NCBI GenBank assembly: GCA_017443465.1
Contig: JAFRXO010000072.1
Location: 1 to 58,340, forward strand
Length of the DNA stretch: 58,340 bases
Source: Bacteroidales bacterium
Lineage (GTDB): Bacteria; Bacteroidota; Bacteroidia; Bacteroidales; UBA932
Reading direction: 5' to 3'
Shown here: one piece after another, positions 32,837 through 42,738 of the stretch
Position numbering within the stretch: position 1 is the stretch's first letter
Layout: each line of letters starts with the position of its first letter
Program-made: the position numbers and the translations under genes
Notes under the pieces: generated by a model
The model's input: only the letters and a program-made list of their open reading frames with translations
Databases searched by the model: none
Told to the model about the DNA's origin: nothing

Positions 32837-34231
32837 ATGGACCAGCAGCAGAAGAAATATGTCTATTGGGAATGGCGGACGATCATCGCCCTGATGATAG
32901 CATATGCCCTGTATTATTTCGTGAGGAAGAATTTCAGCGTCGCGGTGCCTGCGATGGAGGCCGAGCTCGGCATATCGAAGGCCAAACTGGGCGCTTTCAT
33001 GACCGCGAACGGAATCATATACGGAGTGTCGCGCTTCATAAACGGGATCCTGACAGACCGGTTCAGCAAAAAGAAACTCATGGCCGCCGGGCTCGCCCTT
33101 TCCGCAATTGTCAACCTGATCATATGCTTCAGTCCTTCCATCGGAAAACTCTTCAATATGCTGGACGGCGAGGGAAAGGCGACACTCGGGCTCGTTTACC
33201 TGATCGGGTCCCTCTGGGTGCTTAACGGCTACCTTCAGGGAATGGGGGTCCCTCCCTGCCTGAGCATCCTGGCCCATTGGGTCAAGCCTTCCGAACTGGC
33301 TACCAAACAGTCCATTTGGAACACCTCCCACTCTTTCGGTGCCGGACTCGTGGTTTTCCTCTGCGGATTCCTTCTCCAGAAATTCGGCTACAGCGCCTGG
33401 TATCTCTGCTTTGCAGTCCCGGCCATCATTTCTCTCCTGGGCCTCCCGGTCATCCTGTTCGGCCTGAAGGACTCCCCCGCTGCGGTAGGCCTGCCTCCTG
33501 TCGAGAAGATGGAAAAGAAGAAAGATGTTACCGGAACAGACTCTGTCACGGAAAAGCTTGACCTGAAGGGAGCGGACTTCAAGAAGTACCTCAACAAGAT
33601 GGTCTTCGCCAATCCGTACATATGGATAATCTCCATCTTCAACTTCTGCGTGTACGTCATCCGGTTCACCATCCTGGACTGGGGTGCGACCTTCCTGACT
33701 CAGTACAAGGGAATGGAAATATCTGCTGCAGCGGGAATTGTGGGTTCTTCGGAACTCTTTGGCGGAGTACTCGGAATGATAGTGGCGGGCTGGATATCCG
33801 ACAAGGTGTTCAAGAGCAAGGCCCACCGGACCTGCCTTGTCTTCGACCTGCTGGCTACCTTTACCTTCTTCCTGTTCTGGAAGTCCGGCAACCTGACCAT
33901 GTCGGTCATCCTGATCCTTGTTTCCAGCTTCTTTATCTACGGCCCGCAGGCCCTTACCGGAGCCTGCATCTCCCAGCAGGCCACCAAGAATGCCGCCGGT
34001 ACTGCTAACGGCATCGCCGGCATCTTCGGTTACGCCAGCACAGCGATTTCCGGAATACTCTTCGGATTCCTTGCCGACTCTGTCTGGGGATGGGATTCCG
34101 TCTTCCTGGTGTCAATCGCCTTCGGCATCATCGGCGCCATCCTTATCGCCACCATGTGGAACGCCCCCGCAACCGGCTATGCCCGTTCAGAAAGGGTCAT
34201 CGCCGAACTCACAGCCCAGAGCCAGGACTGA
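32837..34231 (+). CDS. MFS organophosphate transporter (GlpT/UhpT-like)
   Basis: A 464-aa inner-membrane protein with about 12 membrane segments. The start resembles the organophosphate:phosphate antiporter family: WRTIIALMIAYALYYFVRKNFSVAVPAM near residue 14, KAKLGAFMTANGIIYGVSRFINGILTDRF with the MFS loop, NGYLQGMGVPPCLSILAHWVKPSELATKQSIWNTSHSFGAG near 135, and GPQALTGACISQQATKNAAGTANGIAGIFGY near 375. Family members import glycerol 3-phosphate or hexose phosphates in exchange for phosphate. The phosphodiesterase gene 5 bp downstream suggests glycerol 3-phosphate. The start at 32837 is in a CATATG context. Confidence 0.88.
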   Translation: MDQQQKKYVYWEWRTIIALMIAYALYYFVRKNFSVAVPAMEAELGISKAKLGAFMTANGIIYGVSRFINGILTDRFSKKKLMAAGLALSAIVNLIICFSPSIGKLFNMLDGEGKATLGLVYLIGSLWVLNGYLQGMGVPPCLSILAHWVKPSELATKQSIWNTSHSFGAGLVVFLCGFLLQKFGYSAWYLCFAVPAIISLLGLPVILFGLKDSPAAVGLPPVEKMEKKKDVTGTDSVTEKLDLKGADFKKYLNKMVFANPYIWIISIFNFCVYVIRFTILDWGATFLTQYKGMEISAAAGIVGSSELFGGVLGMIVAGWISDKVFKSKAHRTCLVFDLLATFTFFLFWKSGNLTMSVILILVSSFFIYGPQALTGACISQQATKNAAGTANGIAGIFGYASTAISGILFGFLADSVWGWDSVFLVSIAFGIIGAILIATMWNAPATGYARSERVIAELTAQSQD

Positions 34232-34236
34232 CAGTT

Positions 34237-35367
34237 ATGAAAAGGATCTCCGGCATCTTCCTTTCAATAACCCTTCTCTTGCTTGTGATTTCGGCCTGCG
34301 CGTCCGATGAAACCGTCCCGCGCAAATGGATTTCACACAGAGGAGTCGACCTGAATCACACTATAGCAGGAGAAAACTCGCTTGAAGCTGTCGCATATGC
34401 CAGGATGGTCGGGTTCGATTGCATTGAAACCGACGTGCGGACAACCTCTGACGGAATCCTGGTGTGTATGCATGACGAGACTATCAACAGGACATGCCTG
34501 AATAAAGACGGGAGTGAAATACAGGAGAAGACCAGGGTCTGCGACCTGACTTTTGACGAGCTTAGGTCAGGATACAAGCTGAAAGCGGACCGCGAGGATA
34601 TGCGCACTCAGGTCCCCACCCTGGAGGAATATCTAGCCTGCTGCAAGGAAAACGGACTATTGGTTTTCATCGAACCGAAACTGAAGGATCAGACCGGGGA
34701 GAACTACCTCAGGATTATGGAGATAGCCGACAGGATATTCGGACGGGACGGATACATAATCACTTCGAACAATTTCGCTAATGATGTGATCCGGAACACC
34801 CTCGGCATATCTGACGTCAAGGTGATGACCATACTCTACCAGACTACTTACGAGGCTATCCAGGCGCTGGGAAACTCGGTCATGGCGATCAGTTCGACAA
34901 GATTCAGCAAAGAGGATTTCGCAAAGAACATGGAAAAAGCCGTCGCCGACGGATTCGAGACGGAATCCAACACGGACAACTTTCCCCGCATGGATATGAT
35001 CAACAAAGCCCACGTAGATTATATAAGCACCGACCTGCTGCTCCCCGACTATAAAGGACTCGGGAACCTGGCATATGACCTCCGCTCCCCTTCAAAATGG
35101 AACAAACTGGGCAAACATGGCCAGGTCGGTTTCGGTGCCCTGTTCCTTGAGATGACATATGCAGGAGAGGCGGAAATAACCCTGGGCAAACAGACTTTTA
35201 CGATCAATGACAGTAACGGGATTGACGCGGGTAACGGCTTCAGGACGATTTCTTTCCAGATTCTGTTATACCAGGAGGACCCCGTCGCAGAAATCAAAGC
35301 AATGTCTTCCGGATTCAATGTTAAAGACAGCCGCCTCAGGCTGGTCGAATTTCCACAATCGCTTTAA
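34237..35367 (+). CDS. Glycerophosphodiester phosphodiesterase, exported lipoprotein
   Basis: The 376-aa product has a lipoprotein signal (LLLVISAC, Cys near residue 18) and a GDPD barrel: WISHRGVDLN (near 30, catalytic His), AGENSLEAV, DCIETDVRTTSDGILVCMHDETINRTC (near 62-88; metal-binding Glu/Asp and catalytic His), LLVFIEPKLK. A C-terminal extension of ~110 residues after VDYISTDLLL is not part of the standard barrel. It would free glycerol 3-phosphate from lipid head groups for the MFS transporter upstream. Bases 34933-35033 closely resemble the remnant at 42573-42673. Confidence 0.9.
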   Translation: MKRISGIFLSITLLLLVISACASDETVPRKWISHRGVDLNHTIAGENSLEAVAYARMVGFDCIETDVRTTSDGILVCMHDETINRTCLNKDGSEIQEKTRVCDLTFDELRSGYKLKADREDMRTQVPTLEEYLACCKENGLLVFIEPKLKDQTGENYLRIMEIADRIFGRDGYIITSNNFANDVIRNTLGISDVKVMTILYQTTYEAIQALGNSVMAISSTRFSKEDFAKNMEKAVADGFETESNTDNFPRMDMINKAHVDYISTDLLLPDYKGLGNLAYDLRSPSKWNKLGKHGQVGFGALFLEMTYAGEAEITLGKQTFTINDSNGIDAGNGFRTISFQILLYQEDPVAEIKAMSSGFNVKDSRLRLVEFPQSL

Positions 35368-35380
35368 TAATTTCATTTTT

Positions 35381-38300
35381 ATGAAGAAACTATTAATAAG
35401 CCTGGCTTGCACGTTATCGATGATGGTTGTTTCATCTTCATTGTGCCCGGCACAAATAATCAACCTTGCAAGCGATCGCCCAGTACGGGTCTCCAGCACT
35501 GACCATGCTGCGACCCAAGCTGAGTTTGCCGTTGACGGGGAATCAATCACAGGATGGAGATCACGTTATTATGTCGATTATTCCAAACAGGCAGAACCTG
35601 AAATCACACTCCCTCAATGGCTGTGCGTAGATCTTCAGGGCAAATGTACAATCTCAAAAATCAGGTTGTTCTGTGAAGCTGATGCAAACACGCCGAAGTA
35701 CGTTCACGACAGACGCTTCACCGTCGGCTACGAGATTTATTCCAGCTATCCGACATCCTTCTCAATACAGGTTTCTGACAACGGTATAGCTTGGAGAACT
35801 GTCAGAAAAGTGGAAGATTACAAGGGAGGCTGGTGTGAATATGACTTGCCCTCTGTTTCTTGCAGACAGGTAAGGATATTCATCAATGGATCATCTACCA
35901 ACCTGCCAGTAGCAATCAATGAAATCCAGGTGCTCGGCACATGTGAAGGGCAGCGGCCTGAGACAACGGGATGGAAGACACGTCGCAAACCAAAAACTTC
36001 CGCATCCAGCAGCGCACTGACAGCGAGATCTGGTTCTGTCCTGCCTATCATGTCAGGATGGGAGATGGTTTGTGAAGCATTTAACGACACGTCTGACGGC
36101 GCAGTGATCTCGTCACCATCTTACGACTCACATTCCTGGTATGACGCTACCGTTCCTGGTTCCGTCGTTGCCACACTTGTAGAACAGGAGGTGTTCCCGG
36201 ACCCTGTTTCCGGATTGAATAACCTGCATATTCCAGATGCTCTCTGCCGTTACAACTGGTGGATGAGAAGAACATTCCGCCTTCCGGCTGAATTCCAGGT
36301 AAAGGGAAAGCGAGTGCTTCTGGAGGCAGACAAAATCAACCATCATGCAGATTTCTGGGTTAATGGCCATAAGGTAGGAAATATTGACTACTGCTTTGTC
36401 CAGGGTTCTTTTGATGTGACTGATTACATCAATGTGGATGGGGAAAACGTAGTAGCCGTAAGGCTCTCACCGATGGAGCTCGTCGGCGTGCCGGGAGACA
36501 AGAGTGAAGAAGGTACCGGATGGGTCAATTCCAGAATCATAACCAAGGCTTCTCCTACATATATCTGCTCATCAGGATGGGACTGGATGCCTGCGACCCG
36601 AGACAGGGCGACCGGAATATTGGAGGAAGTCAGGCTCCGTACAGTCGGAGAAGTGAGGATCTCACATCCGCAGATCGTGACTGACCTGCATCTGCCAGAC
36701 ACATCCAAAGCATATGTTTCGATCAACATTCCTTTAAAGAACACTTCTGCTGCCAGACAAAATGTAACCGTTTCTGCAGCTTTTAGCCGTGTCTCCGTAT
36801 CCGAAAACGTTACTCTCGACCCAGGAGACTCAACAGTCATCTCATTCGGTCCGGATAAATACAGGCAATTAGTTGTCAAGAATCCAAAACTCTGGTGGCC
36901 GAATGGTTATGGCAGTCCTAACCTTTATGATCTCAAGATTACAGCTAGCTCCGGAAAAGAGGAAAGCGATCGCTATGAATGCAAGTTCGGCATCAGAAAG
37001 GTGACGTACAATATCCCGCTATTCAGGCCTAGACGCGGCGCTGATTACATCGAGAAGACAAATGCACGCTACGTACGCATCTATATGGACAGCACCACCA
37101 CAGACCGCTTCGGCATGATGGACTTCTCTGTATATAATAGTCAGGATTTTGATACCGACCTTGCAGCATGGCAGCCTGCTGAGGCTTCTTCAGCACGCGC
37201 CGGCAGCCCGACAACTCATCTCACAGATGTCAGAGGTGTATCGAAGTGGTATTCCGAGGGTGACAAGGATGAATGGGCTATGGTTGACCTGGGTGAGGAA
37301 AAAACATTCGACTATGTCGTCGCAGGATGGGATGCGTTCGGCCTTGCCGCCAAATATAAGATTCAGGTTTCGAACGACAAGCAGACATGGAAAACAGTGC
37401 GAGAGTGTATTCAGAAGACACCCGAGCAGCTTGTCATCTACGTCAACGGAGTCAGAGTTTTTTGCAAAGGGGGAAACTGGGGATTTGAAGAACTGGCGAT
37501 GCGCATGCCTCGCGAAAGAATGGAGACCGCAATTCGTTTCCATGCTGATTCCAAAATGAACATGATCCGGACCTGGATGGGCAACTTCTTTGACGATGCG
37601 TTCTTTGAGCTCTGCGACCAGTACGGAATCATGGTTTTCTCAGACCTCTGGGGAGGAATGCCTGCAGATATGTACAGGTACTGCGAAATCGCGCGTGACA
37701 ATATCATAAGGTTCCGGAATCATCCTTCTATAGCCCTATGGTGTGCAAGCAATGAAACCTACCCTGCCATTTACATTGATGACTCCATCATGAAGGCTGT
37801 CAAGGAATACGACCCGCAAAGACTATATGTCTCCCATTCTGCAGATGATGTAGTTGTCGGCGGAGACGGTGTCTATTTCTGGGTAGATCCTGTACATTAT
37901 TATGAGATGGCACATGGCTTCAGGACCGAGATAGGACTTCCTACCTTTCCTGTCTATGAAACTGCGCTCAACACATTTGGACAGGATGTTTCCTGGCCGA
38001 TGGGGGATGCCTGGTATTACCATGACTATTGCAACATGAAATCTCTTTCCGGCTATATCCATCAGATAAATACACCCCTGGGAGAAGCCAAGTCTCTCAA
38101 GGACTACTGCGAAAAGGCTCAGTTTGTCAACTACGAAAACATGAGGGCAATTTTTGAATCAAGTAACCACAACATGTGGGAAGACTGCTCCGCTCAGCTT
38201 CTTTGGATGACACATCCAGCATGGTATTCGACACTATGGCAGACATATGATTATGACTTTGATGTCAACGGATCCTGGGCAGGTGCCAAGAAGGGCTGCG

Positions 38301-38917
38301 AAAGTATTCACATCCAGGCCTCTCTTCCGGACTGGCAGGTCGACGCTGTCAACACGACTTCAAGGGATATCAAGAATGTGTCTCTTACAGCGGCCATATA
38401 TGACATCACAGGCAAGGAGTATTGGCGTCACTCTGTCTCCGGTGTCAGCGTTCCTGCGTCAGGCGTTGTCAAATCTTTCAATGTAGAATTTGCAGATAAT
38501 CTTCCAGCCTTGACATTTGTCAAGCTTACAATGAAAGACAAGAAGGGAAACATCCTCTCGGATAACTTCTACTGGCACACAGAACGGTCTGAAGATCTGT
38601 CCGTTCTTAACGACCACAAAGATGTAACCCTTGACGCCAATGTCACATCAGAAGAAAAAAACGACTCAAGGTACTATCATCTGAATATCTGCAACACTTC
38701 CGGAATCGTTGCCGCCATGCTGAGAGTCTCCCTGAAAGACGCAGAAACCGGAGACAGGATTCTTCCTGTTTACTACTCTGATAACTTCATATGGTTGCTG
38801 CCTGGAGAAAAACGCGAAATCATCCTGGATTGCAAGGTCAAGGAAGTCAAGGGAAAGGTACCACAAATCGTCCTGTCAGGATATAATACAAAGGATAAGG
38901 TTATTCCCGCTAATTAA
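35381..38917 (+). CDS. GH2 glycosidase with two discoidin-like domains
   Basis: A 1178-aa exported enzyme (signal MKKLLISLACTLSMMVVSSSLC). Residues ~26-188 form an F5/8 type C (discoidin) domain. GH2 sugar-binding and Ig-like domains follow at ~225-545. The GH2 barrel starts with VIYVNGVRVFCKGGNWG near 685. Between the Ig domain and the barrel a second discoidin-like module (~550-680, with WYSEGDKDEWAMVDLGEEKTFDYVV) is inserted. Catalytic acid/base is Glu792 in WCASNETYP, and the nucleophile is Glu850 in FRTEIGLP. The layout is closest to exo-beta-glucosaminidase/mannosidase GH2s. The start is 13 bp after the GDPD gene; codon use is more AT-rich than the neighbours on either side. Confidence 0.88.
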   Translation: MKKLLISLACTLSMMVVSSSLCPAQIINLASDRPVRVSSTDHAATQAEFAVDGESITGWRSRYYVDYSKQAEPEITLPQWLCVDLQGKCTISKIRLFCEADANTPKYVHDRRFTVGYEIYSSYPTSFSIQVSDNGIAWRTVRKVEDYKGGWCEYDLPSVSCRQVRIFINGSSTNLPVAINEIQVLGTCEGQRPETTGWKTRRKPKTSASSSALTARSGSVLPIMSGWEMVCEAFNDTSDGAVISSPSYDSHSWYDATVPGSVVATLVEQEVFPDPVSGLNNLHIPDALCRYNWWMRRTFRLPAEFQVKGKRVLLEADKINHHADFWVNGHKVGNIDYCFVQGSFDVTDYINVDGENVVAVRLSPMELVGVPGDKSEEGTGWVNSRIITKASPTYICSSGWDWMPATRDRATGILEEVRLRTVGEVRISHPQIVTDLHLPDTSKAYVSINIPLKNTSAARQNVTVSAAFSRVSVSENVTLDPGDSTVISFGPDKYRQLVVKNPKLWWPNGYGSPNLYDLKITASSGKEESDRYECKFGIRKVTYNIPLFRPRRGADYIEKTNARYVRIYMDSTTTDRFGMMDFSVYNSQDFDTDLAAWQPAEASSARAGSPTTHLTDVRGVSKWYSEGDKDEWAMVDLGEEKTFDYVVAGWDAFGLAAKYKIQVSNDKQTWKTVRECIQKTPEQLVIYVNGVRVFCKGGNWGFEELAMRMPRERMETAIRFHADSKMNMIRTWMGNFFDDAFFELCDQYGIMVFSDLWGGMPADMYRYCEIARDNIIRFRNHPSIALWCASNETYPAIYIDDSIMKAVKEYDPQRLYVSHSADDVVVGGDGVYFWVDPVHYYEMAHGFRTEIGLPTFPVYETALNTFGQDVSWPMGDAWYYHDYCNMKSLSGYIHQINTPLGEAKSLKDYCEKAQFVNYENMRAIFESSNHNMWEDCSAQLLWMTHPAWYSTLWQTYDYDFDVNGSWAGAKKGCESIHIQASLPDWQVDAVNTTSRDIKNVSLTAAIYDITGKEYWRHSVSGVSVPASGVVKSFNVEFADNLPALTFVKLTMKDKKGNILSDNFYWHTERSEDLSVLNDHKDVTLDANVTSEEKNDSRYYHLNICNTSGIVAAMLRVSLKDAETGDRILPVYYSDNFIWLLPGEKREIILDCKVKEVKGKVPQIVLSGYNTKDKVIPAN

Positions 38918-38933
38918 TAATCATAAATAGAGT

Positions 38934-41465
38934 ATGCCGTCACTCCAATCAAGGATTGGGACTAGTTGCCTGTATCTATTTACTGCAGCCTTAGTATTGT
39001 CTGCCTGTTCTGCAAAAGTAACCGAACGTGCAGGTGAATACCTGTTGTCCAATGCTAAACAATTAAAATACTTCGCGGAACACTACGGAGATGATCTTCC
39101 TCTCCAAGGCACATATGTCCTTGCCAAAGATATAGATATGTCCAAAGCAGGAGAGTATGTCCCCTCAAGAAATAACTTCATAGGCCATTTTGATGGCAAA
39201 GGACATGTCATCAGCCATCTGACCATTCGACTCCCCGATGAAGAGGGCATCGGTTTTTTCCGGTCAATCGGAGATGGCTCGCACCAGGCAGTTGTCAAGA
39301 ATCTGGCTTTGACTGATATACACGTACTCGGAAAAAACACAGTCGGTTCTCTGGCGGGGATGCTATACGGGACAGTTAAAAACTGCTTCCTGGACGGAGA
39401 AATCCATGCAATGCTCCACTGCGCAGGAGGCATTGTCGGCCGTATGCCGGAAATTATCAATCAGAATGTCATTCCGACGATGACAGACTGCTATAGCGAT
39501 GTTGCCGTGATATGCGACGGTGAGGCAGATAGCCAAGGAGGGCTTGCCGGGCGTACAATGGCTCCGGGAAGCAACATATCCAACTGCATATGCACCGGCG
39601 AAGTAATAGGTCACAGCAAAACCGGCGGTTTGGTTGGATACATGTGGACAAACACATCCTTGAAATCTTGCCTGTCGCTTAACAAGATCATCAAGGCATC
39701 GCCCGGAACAAAGCAGACCGGAGAATTTGTCGGCCAGATGGACATTGGAGCCGAGAATGAAAACAATATCGGATGGGATATGCCATTCCGCTCGAAAAAA
39801 ACCTTTGAACAGAGGGGATGGCAGTTTTCACAGGCATGGGAATGGGTAGGATCCAATGGAAACGGATATCCGCGCCTTCGCTTATTCCCCGGGCTGGAAA
39901 AGAAATCCTATGAGAATTGGAACAATATGCCATATATGGATGTAGCCGGATATCCCGAAAACGACAGAATCACTGTCACAATAAAAAACCGGAAGCCTGG
40001 CAATCAGTATTGTGTCACTCTTTTAGACAGGAATCTTCCAGCAAAATGCGACTGGCATGATAAAGACTCTTTTTGCTTTGCAGGGCTTAGCTCAGGCAAA
40101 GTATATAGATTTGCTGTACGATGCCGTGACGCGAATGGAAATGTTAGCGGATGGTATCGCATGACCTTCAACACAAGCTATACCTATGTGGCAGACAAGA
40201 CCCCGGTTGACATTGCCTGCGTGGTCTCAGAGGATCCTGCCTCTTGCTTTAATTTCTCCTGGACGACCTTGGACACAACTGTAACCAGCCCCGCCGTATG
40301 GATAGCAAAAGCGACAGATTCATCTGCACTGATGGAGCATCCGGTATCCGCTGTTACTCATGTCATGCAGGTGAGAAACACAGTCAACAAGAAATTGTTT
40401 GACGGGATATGTGCATTCCATTCCGCAAGTGTGGCCGGTCTGGAACCTGCGACCGCCTACTGCTATGTGGTCGGAGACAAAGACAGCGGCATGATCAGCC
40501 CTATGCGATATGTCACCACCGCTTCCCTTGACTCAGATGAGTTGTCATTCGCCTATGTCACAGACATTCAGATCGGAAGCGAGAAGGCAGAAAAGCAGAT
40601 AGAGCGGGTGTATGAAAACATTGTTGAAAAATGCGGAGGCATGCCTGATTTCATCTACAATGCCGGAGATATGACAGAGAATGGTTATAACTATTCTCAA
40701 TGGCACAGTTACTTCAAAGCCGGATCAGCAGTCCTGTCACAAGTGTTCATTGTGCCTGCACAGGGTAATCATGACACGGATCAGGACATGTGCAATCATT
40801 TCCAAGTAAAGTCAATGGTAGACGATATCCCTTTTGTTTACTCATTTGACTACGGATGCGTACATTTTGTTGTCCTAAACACACAATATTGGGAGCAACC
40901 TTATCTTACCAGGCAGTTGGCCTGGGCTGAAAAAGACATCAGGCAGAATCGCCGCAGATGGAATGTCCTGATGCTGCACAGAGCTATTTATGCTGCCACG
41001 GATCATGTGGATGACAGAGACATTGACGCCCTGAGACAGAATCTCTCTCCTTTTATTGAGAGAATGTCCATAGACGTAGTCCTTATGGGACACGACCACA
41101 GTTTTTCGAGAGGATTCATAAGAAACGGGCAGAATGCCAGATGCCCGTTTTCATCTGATGGATACCGCCAGATATTCAACAGTCCGTCAGCACCATTGTA
41201 TATAGTCAATGGGACTGCCGGCGTCGCTAAGTGGTACCATAAAATCAAGTACGATCCCACTAAGCTGCATCGTGTAAGTGAAAACTATGATTTCATAGAC
41301 AAGACATCAGCAGACTATACCACCACCAAACACGAACAGAGTTTCTCGACAGTTCACTTCGATTACGAATCGATGTCCATCGACACATGGTCCTTCAAAT
41401 GTACTGCTGACGGAGAATATGAAATCGACCCGTATTTGTTTGACTCTATTACAATTAAGAAATGA
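38934..41465 (+). CDS. Beta-helix plus purple-acid-phosphatase-like phosphoesterase
   Basis: An 843-aa exported protein (lipoprotein-like VLSACSAK near 25). Residues ~35-330 form a GLUG-type repeat region (FIGHFDGKGHVI, GFFRSIGD, VGSLAGMLYG, GGIVGRM, GGLAGRTM, GGLVGYMW, GEFVGQMD), the turn pattern of a beta-helix. FN3-like strands follow (~340-530), then a metallophosphoesterase domain: AYVTDIQIGSE (near 540, Gln where His is usual), YNAGDMTENG, VPAQGNHDTD, LMLHRAIYA and VLMGHDHSFSRG (near 720). This is the layout of a purple acid phosphatase-type enzyme with a large adhesive front end. It overlaps the next gene by 4 bp. Confidence 0.82.
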   Translation: MPSLQSRIGTSCLYLFTAALVLSACSAKVTERAGEYLLSNAKQLKYFAEHYGDDLPLQGTYVLAKDIDMSKAGEYVPSRNNFIGHFDGKGHVISHLTIRLPDEEGIGFFRSIGDGSHQAVVKNLALTDIHVLGKNTVGSLAGMLYGTVKNCFLDGEIHAMLHCAGGIVGRMPEIINQNVIPTMTDCYSDVAVICDGEADSQGGLAGRTMAPGSNISNCICTGEVIGHSKTGGLVGYMWTNTSLKSCLSLNKIIKASPGTKQTGEFVGQMDIGAENENNIGWDMPFRSKKTFEQRGWQFSQAWEWVGSNGNGYPRLRLFPGLEKKSYENWNNMPYMDVAGYPENDRITVTIKNRKPGNQYCVTLLDRNLPAKCDWHDKDSFCFAGLSSGKVYRFAVRCRDANGNVSGWYRMTFNTSYTYVADKTPVDIACVVSEDPASCFNFSWTTLDTTVTSPAVWIAKATDSSALMEHPVSAVTHVMQVRNTVNKKLFDGICAFHSASVAGLEPATAYCYVVGDKDSGMISPMRYVTTASLDSDELSFAYVTDIQIGSEKAEKQIERVYENIVEKCGGMPDFIYNAGDMTENGYNYSQWHSYFKAGSAVLSQVFIVPAQGNHDTDQDMCNHFQVKSMVDDIPFVYSFDYGCVHFVVLNTQYWEQPYLTRQLAWAEKDIRQNRRRWNVLMLHRAIYAATDHVDDRDIDALRQNLSPFIERMSIDVVLMGHDHSFSRGFIRNGQNARCPFSSDGYRQIFNSPSAPLYIVNGTAGVAKWYHKIKYDPTKLHRVSENYDFIDKTSADYTTTKHEQSFSTVHFDYESMSIDTWSFKCTADGEYEIDPYLFDSITIKK

Positions 41466-42562
41466 CTACATTGAGAAGGATGATCTTGGTCATCGCATCA
41501 TCAGTTTCTCTTCTATACCTATGCGCTCTGCACATTCTCCCGGAAAAGCCGGAACAAGTAACCGGCATCTGGTCATCAAGGGCAGAACTGGCACTGCTTC
41601 CCATGAGCGGACCAGCCTGGGAAGCGGTGTACAACGATGCACAGCAAGACACCTCACATCCCGACGTAGGCAACCAGAATGACAACACCAATTGCTTTGT
41701 CCTTGCTGCTGCGATTGTCAGTGAAAGACTGCTAGCAGCCGGAGATGTCGAGCATGCACAGGAATTCCGACAAAAAGTCATATGCGCCATCGAGACAATT
41801 GTCAGGACCGGGCAGCCTGCCGGCTCCCGTTCCCTTGCATGGGGGAGGGAAATCGGAGCATATGCGATGGCTGCAGACCTCATAGGATATCGCACATCAG
41901 AGTTTGAGCAGTACCTGAAAAACGCTGCCGATAATTGGAAGTGCTCAGCACGAAATCAGACCCTTCATGAAATGACGCTGACAAGGCCAAACAATTGGGG
42001 AAGCATGGGCTTTGGAACCATGTGTGCCATCTACGCATACCTTGACGACACAGCAGCCCTGGCTTCACTTAGAAAAACATGGATCTCGACTATCAACGGC
42101 CCGAGTGCTGAATCCTTCAAATATGGAGATGACCTGTCATGGCAGGCTGATCCTCAGAAACCGATGAACATTAATCCAGCCAGAACGGCCAAGGACGGTT
42201 TATCTCTTGATGGACTCCAACCGGAAGAAATGCGCAGGGGAGCCTCCTTCAAGGCCTCCGATATAACCCCAACAGGATACCCATTTGAAGCTCTTCAGGG
42301 GTGGATCATGGCGGCACGTATCCTGGAACGCCGGGGAATGCCCATATGGCAAGAGGGAGACAAAGCCCTTTATCGTGCTGTCTATGCCCTCGAAAAGTAT
42401 CTTACAGAAAAAGAAGGTGAAGCATGGTCATTTTCTGGAGATGACCTGTGGATACTTGAGTTTATTGACCGTGCCTATGGGAGTACTTTCGCAAAAGGCA
42501 AGGACGTATGGGGCCATGGGAAAAATGCCGGATATCCATATGTAGCACAGCTTGCTGATTAA
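41462..42562 (+). CDS. Alginate-lyase-like alpha/alpha-toroid protein, exported
   Basis: The 366-aa product has an N-terminal membrane or signal segment (MILVIASSVSLLYLCALHIL) and helices typical of the alginate_lyase fold: QNDNTNCFVLAAAIVSERLLAAGD, GREIGAYAMAADLIGY, and TRPNNWGSMGFGTMCAIYAYLDD near residue 175, which resembles the family NN[HW]G active-site loop, then GLSLDGLQPEEMRRGASFKASDITPTGYPFEALQ with Arg and Tyr candidates. It likely cleaves an acidic polysaccharide by beta-elimination. Family assignment is tentative. It is the last gene of the three-gene cassette, and its stop lies next to the phosphodiesterase remnant. Confidence 0.6.
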   Translation: MTTLRRMILVIASSVSLLYLCALHILPEKPEQVTGIWSSRAELALLPMSGPAWEAVYNDAQQDTSHPDVGNQNDNTNCFVLAAAIVSERLLAAGDVEHAQEFRQKVICAIETIVRTGQPAGSRSLAWGREIGAYAMAADLIGYRTSEFEQYLKNAADNWKCSARNQTLHEMTLTRPNNWGSMGFGTMCAIYAYLDDTAALASLRKTWISTINGPSAESFKYGDDLSWQADPQKPMNINPARTAKDGLSLDGLQPEEMRRGASFKASDITPTGYPFEALQGWIMAARILERRGMPIWQEGDKALYRAVYALEKYLTEKEGEAWSFSGDDLWILEFIDRAYGSTFAKGKDVWGHGKNAGYPYVAQLAD

Positions 42563-42563
42563 A

Positions 42564-42737
42564 ACGGCTATAAAAGCCGTCGCAAACGGATTCGAGACGG
42601 AGTCCAACACGGACAACTTTCCGCGCATGGACATAATCAACAAGGCCCACGTCGATTACATAAGCAACGCCCTGTCATTCTCTTTTAACAACCGGCGGCA
42701 TTTTGCGTCTTATGAGTGCAGCCGGTTGATTATTTGA
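42564..42737 (+). pseudogene. 3' remnant of a second glycerophosphodiesterase gene
   Basis: The frame reads KAVANGFETESNTDNFPRMD, then INKAHVDYIS, almost identical to residues ~235-266 of the GDPD at 34237, and then diverges into FNNRRHFASYECSRLII before a stop. The DNA similarity covers about 100 bp (42573-42673 against 34933-35033) with scattered, mostly silent differences, so this is a diverged paralog and not a recent copy. No GDPD active site remains and there is no start. The alginate-lyase-like gene ends exactly at its left edge. Confidence 0.75.
42690..42727 (+). terminator. Hairpin after the phosphodiesterase remnant
   Basis: AACCGGC (690-696) pairs with GCCGGTT (721-727), with three further inner pairs. 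The following bases are only moderately T-rich (GATTATTTG). It may end the 32.8-42.6 kb plus-strand transcription 12 bp before the DUF4252 start. Confidence 0.4.
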
Positions 42738-42738
42738 T

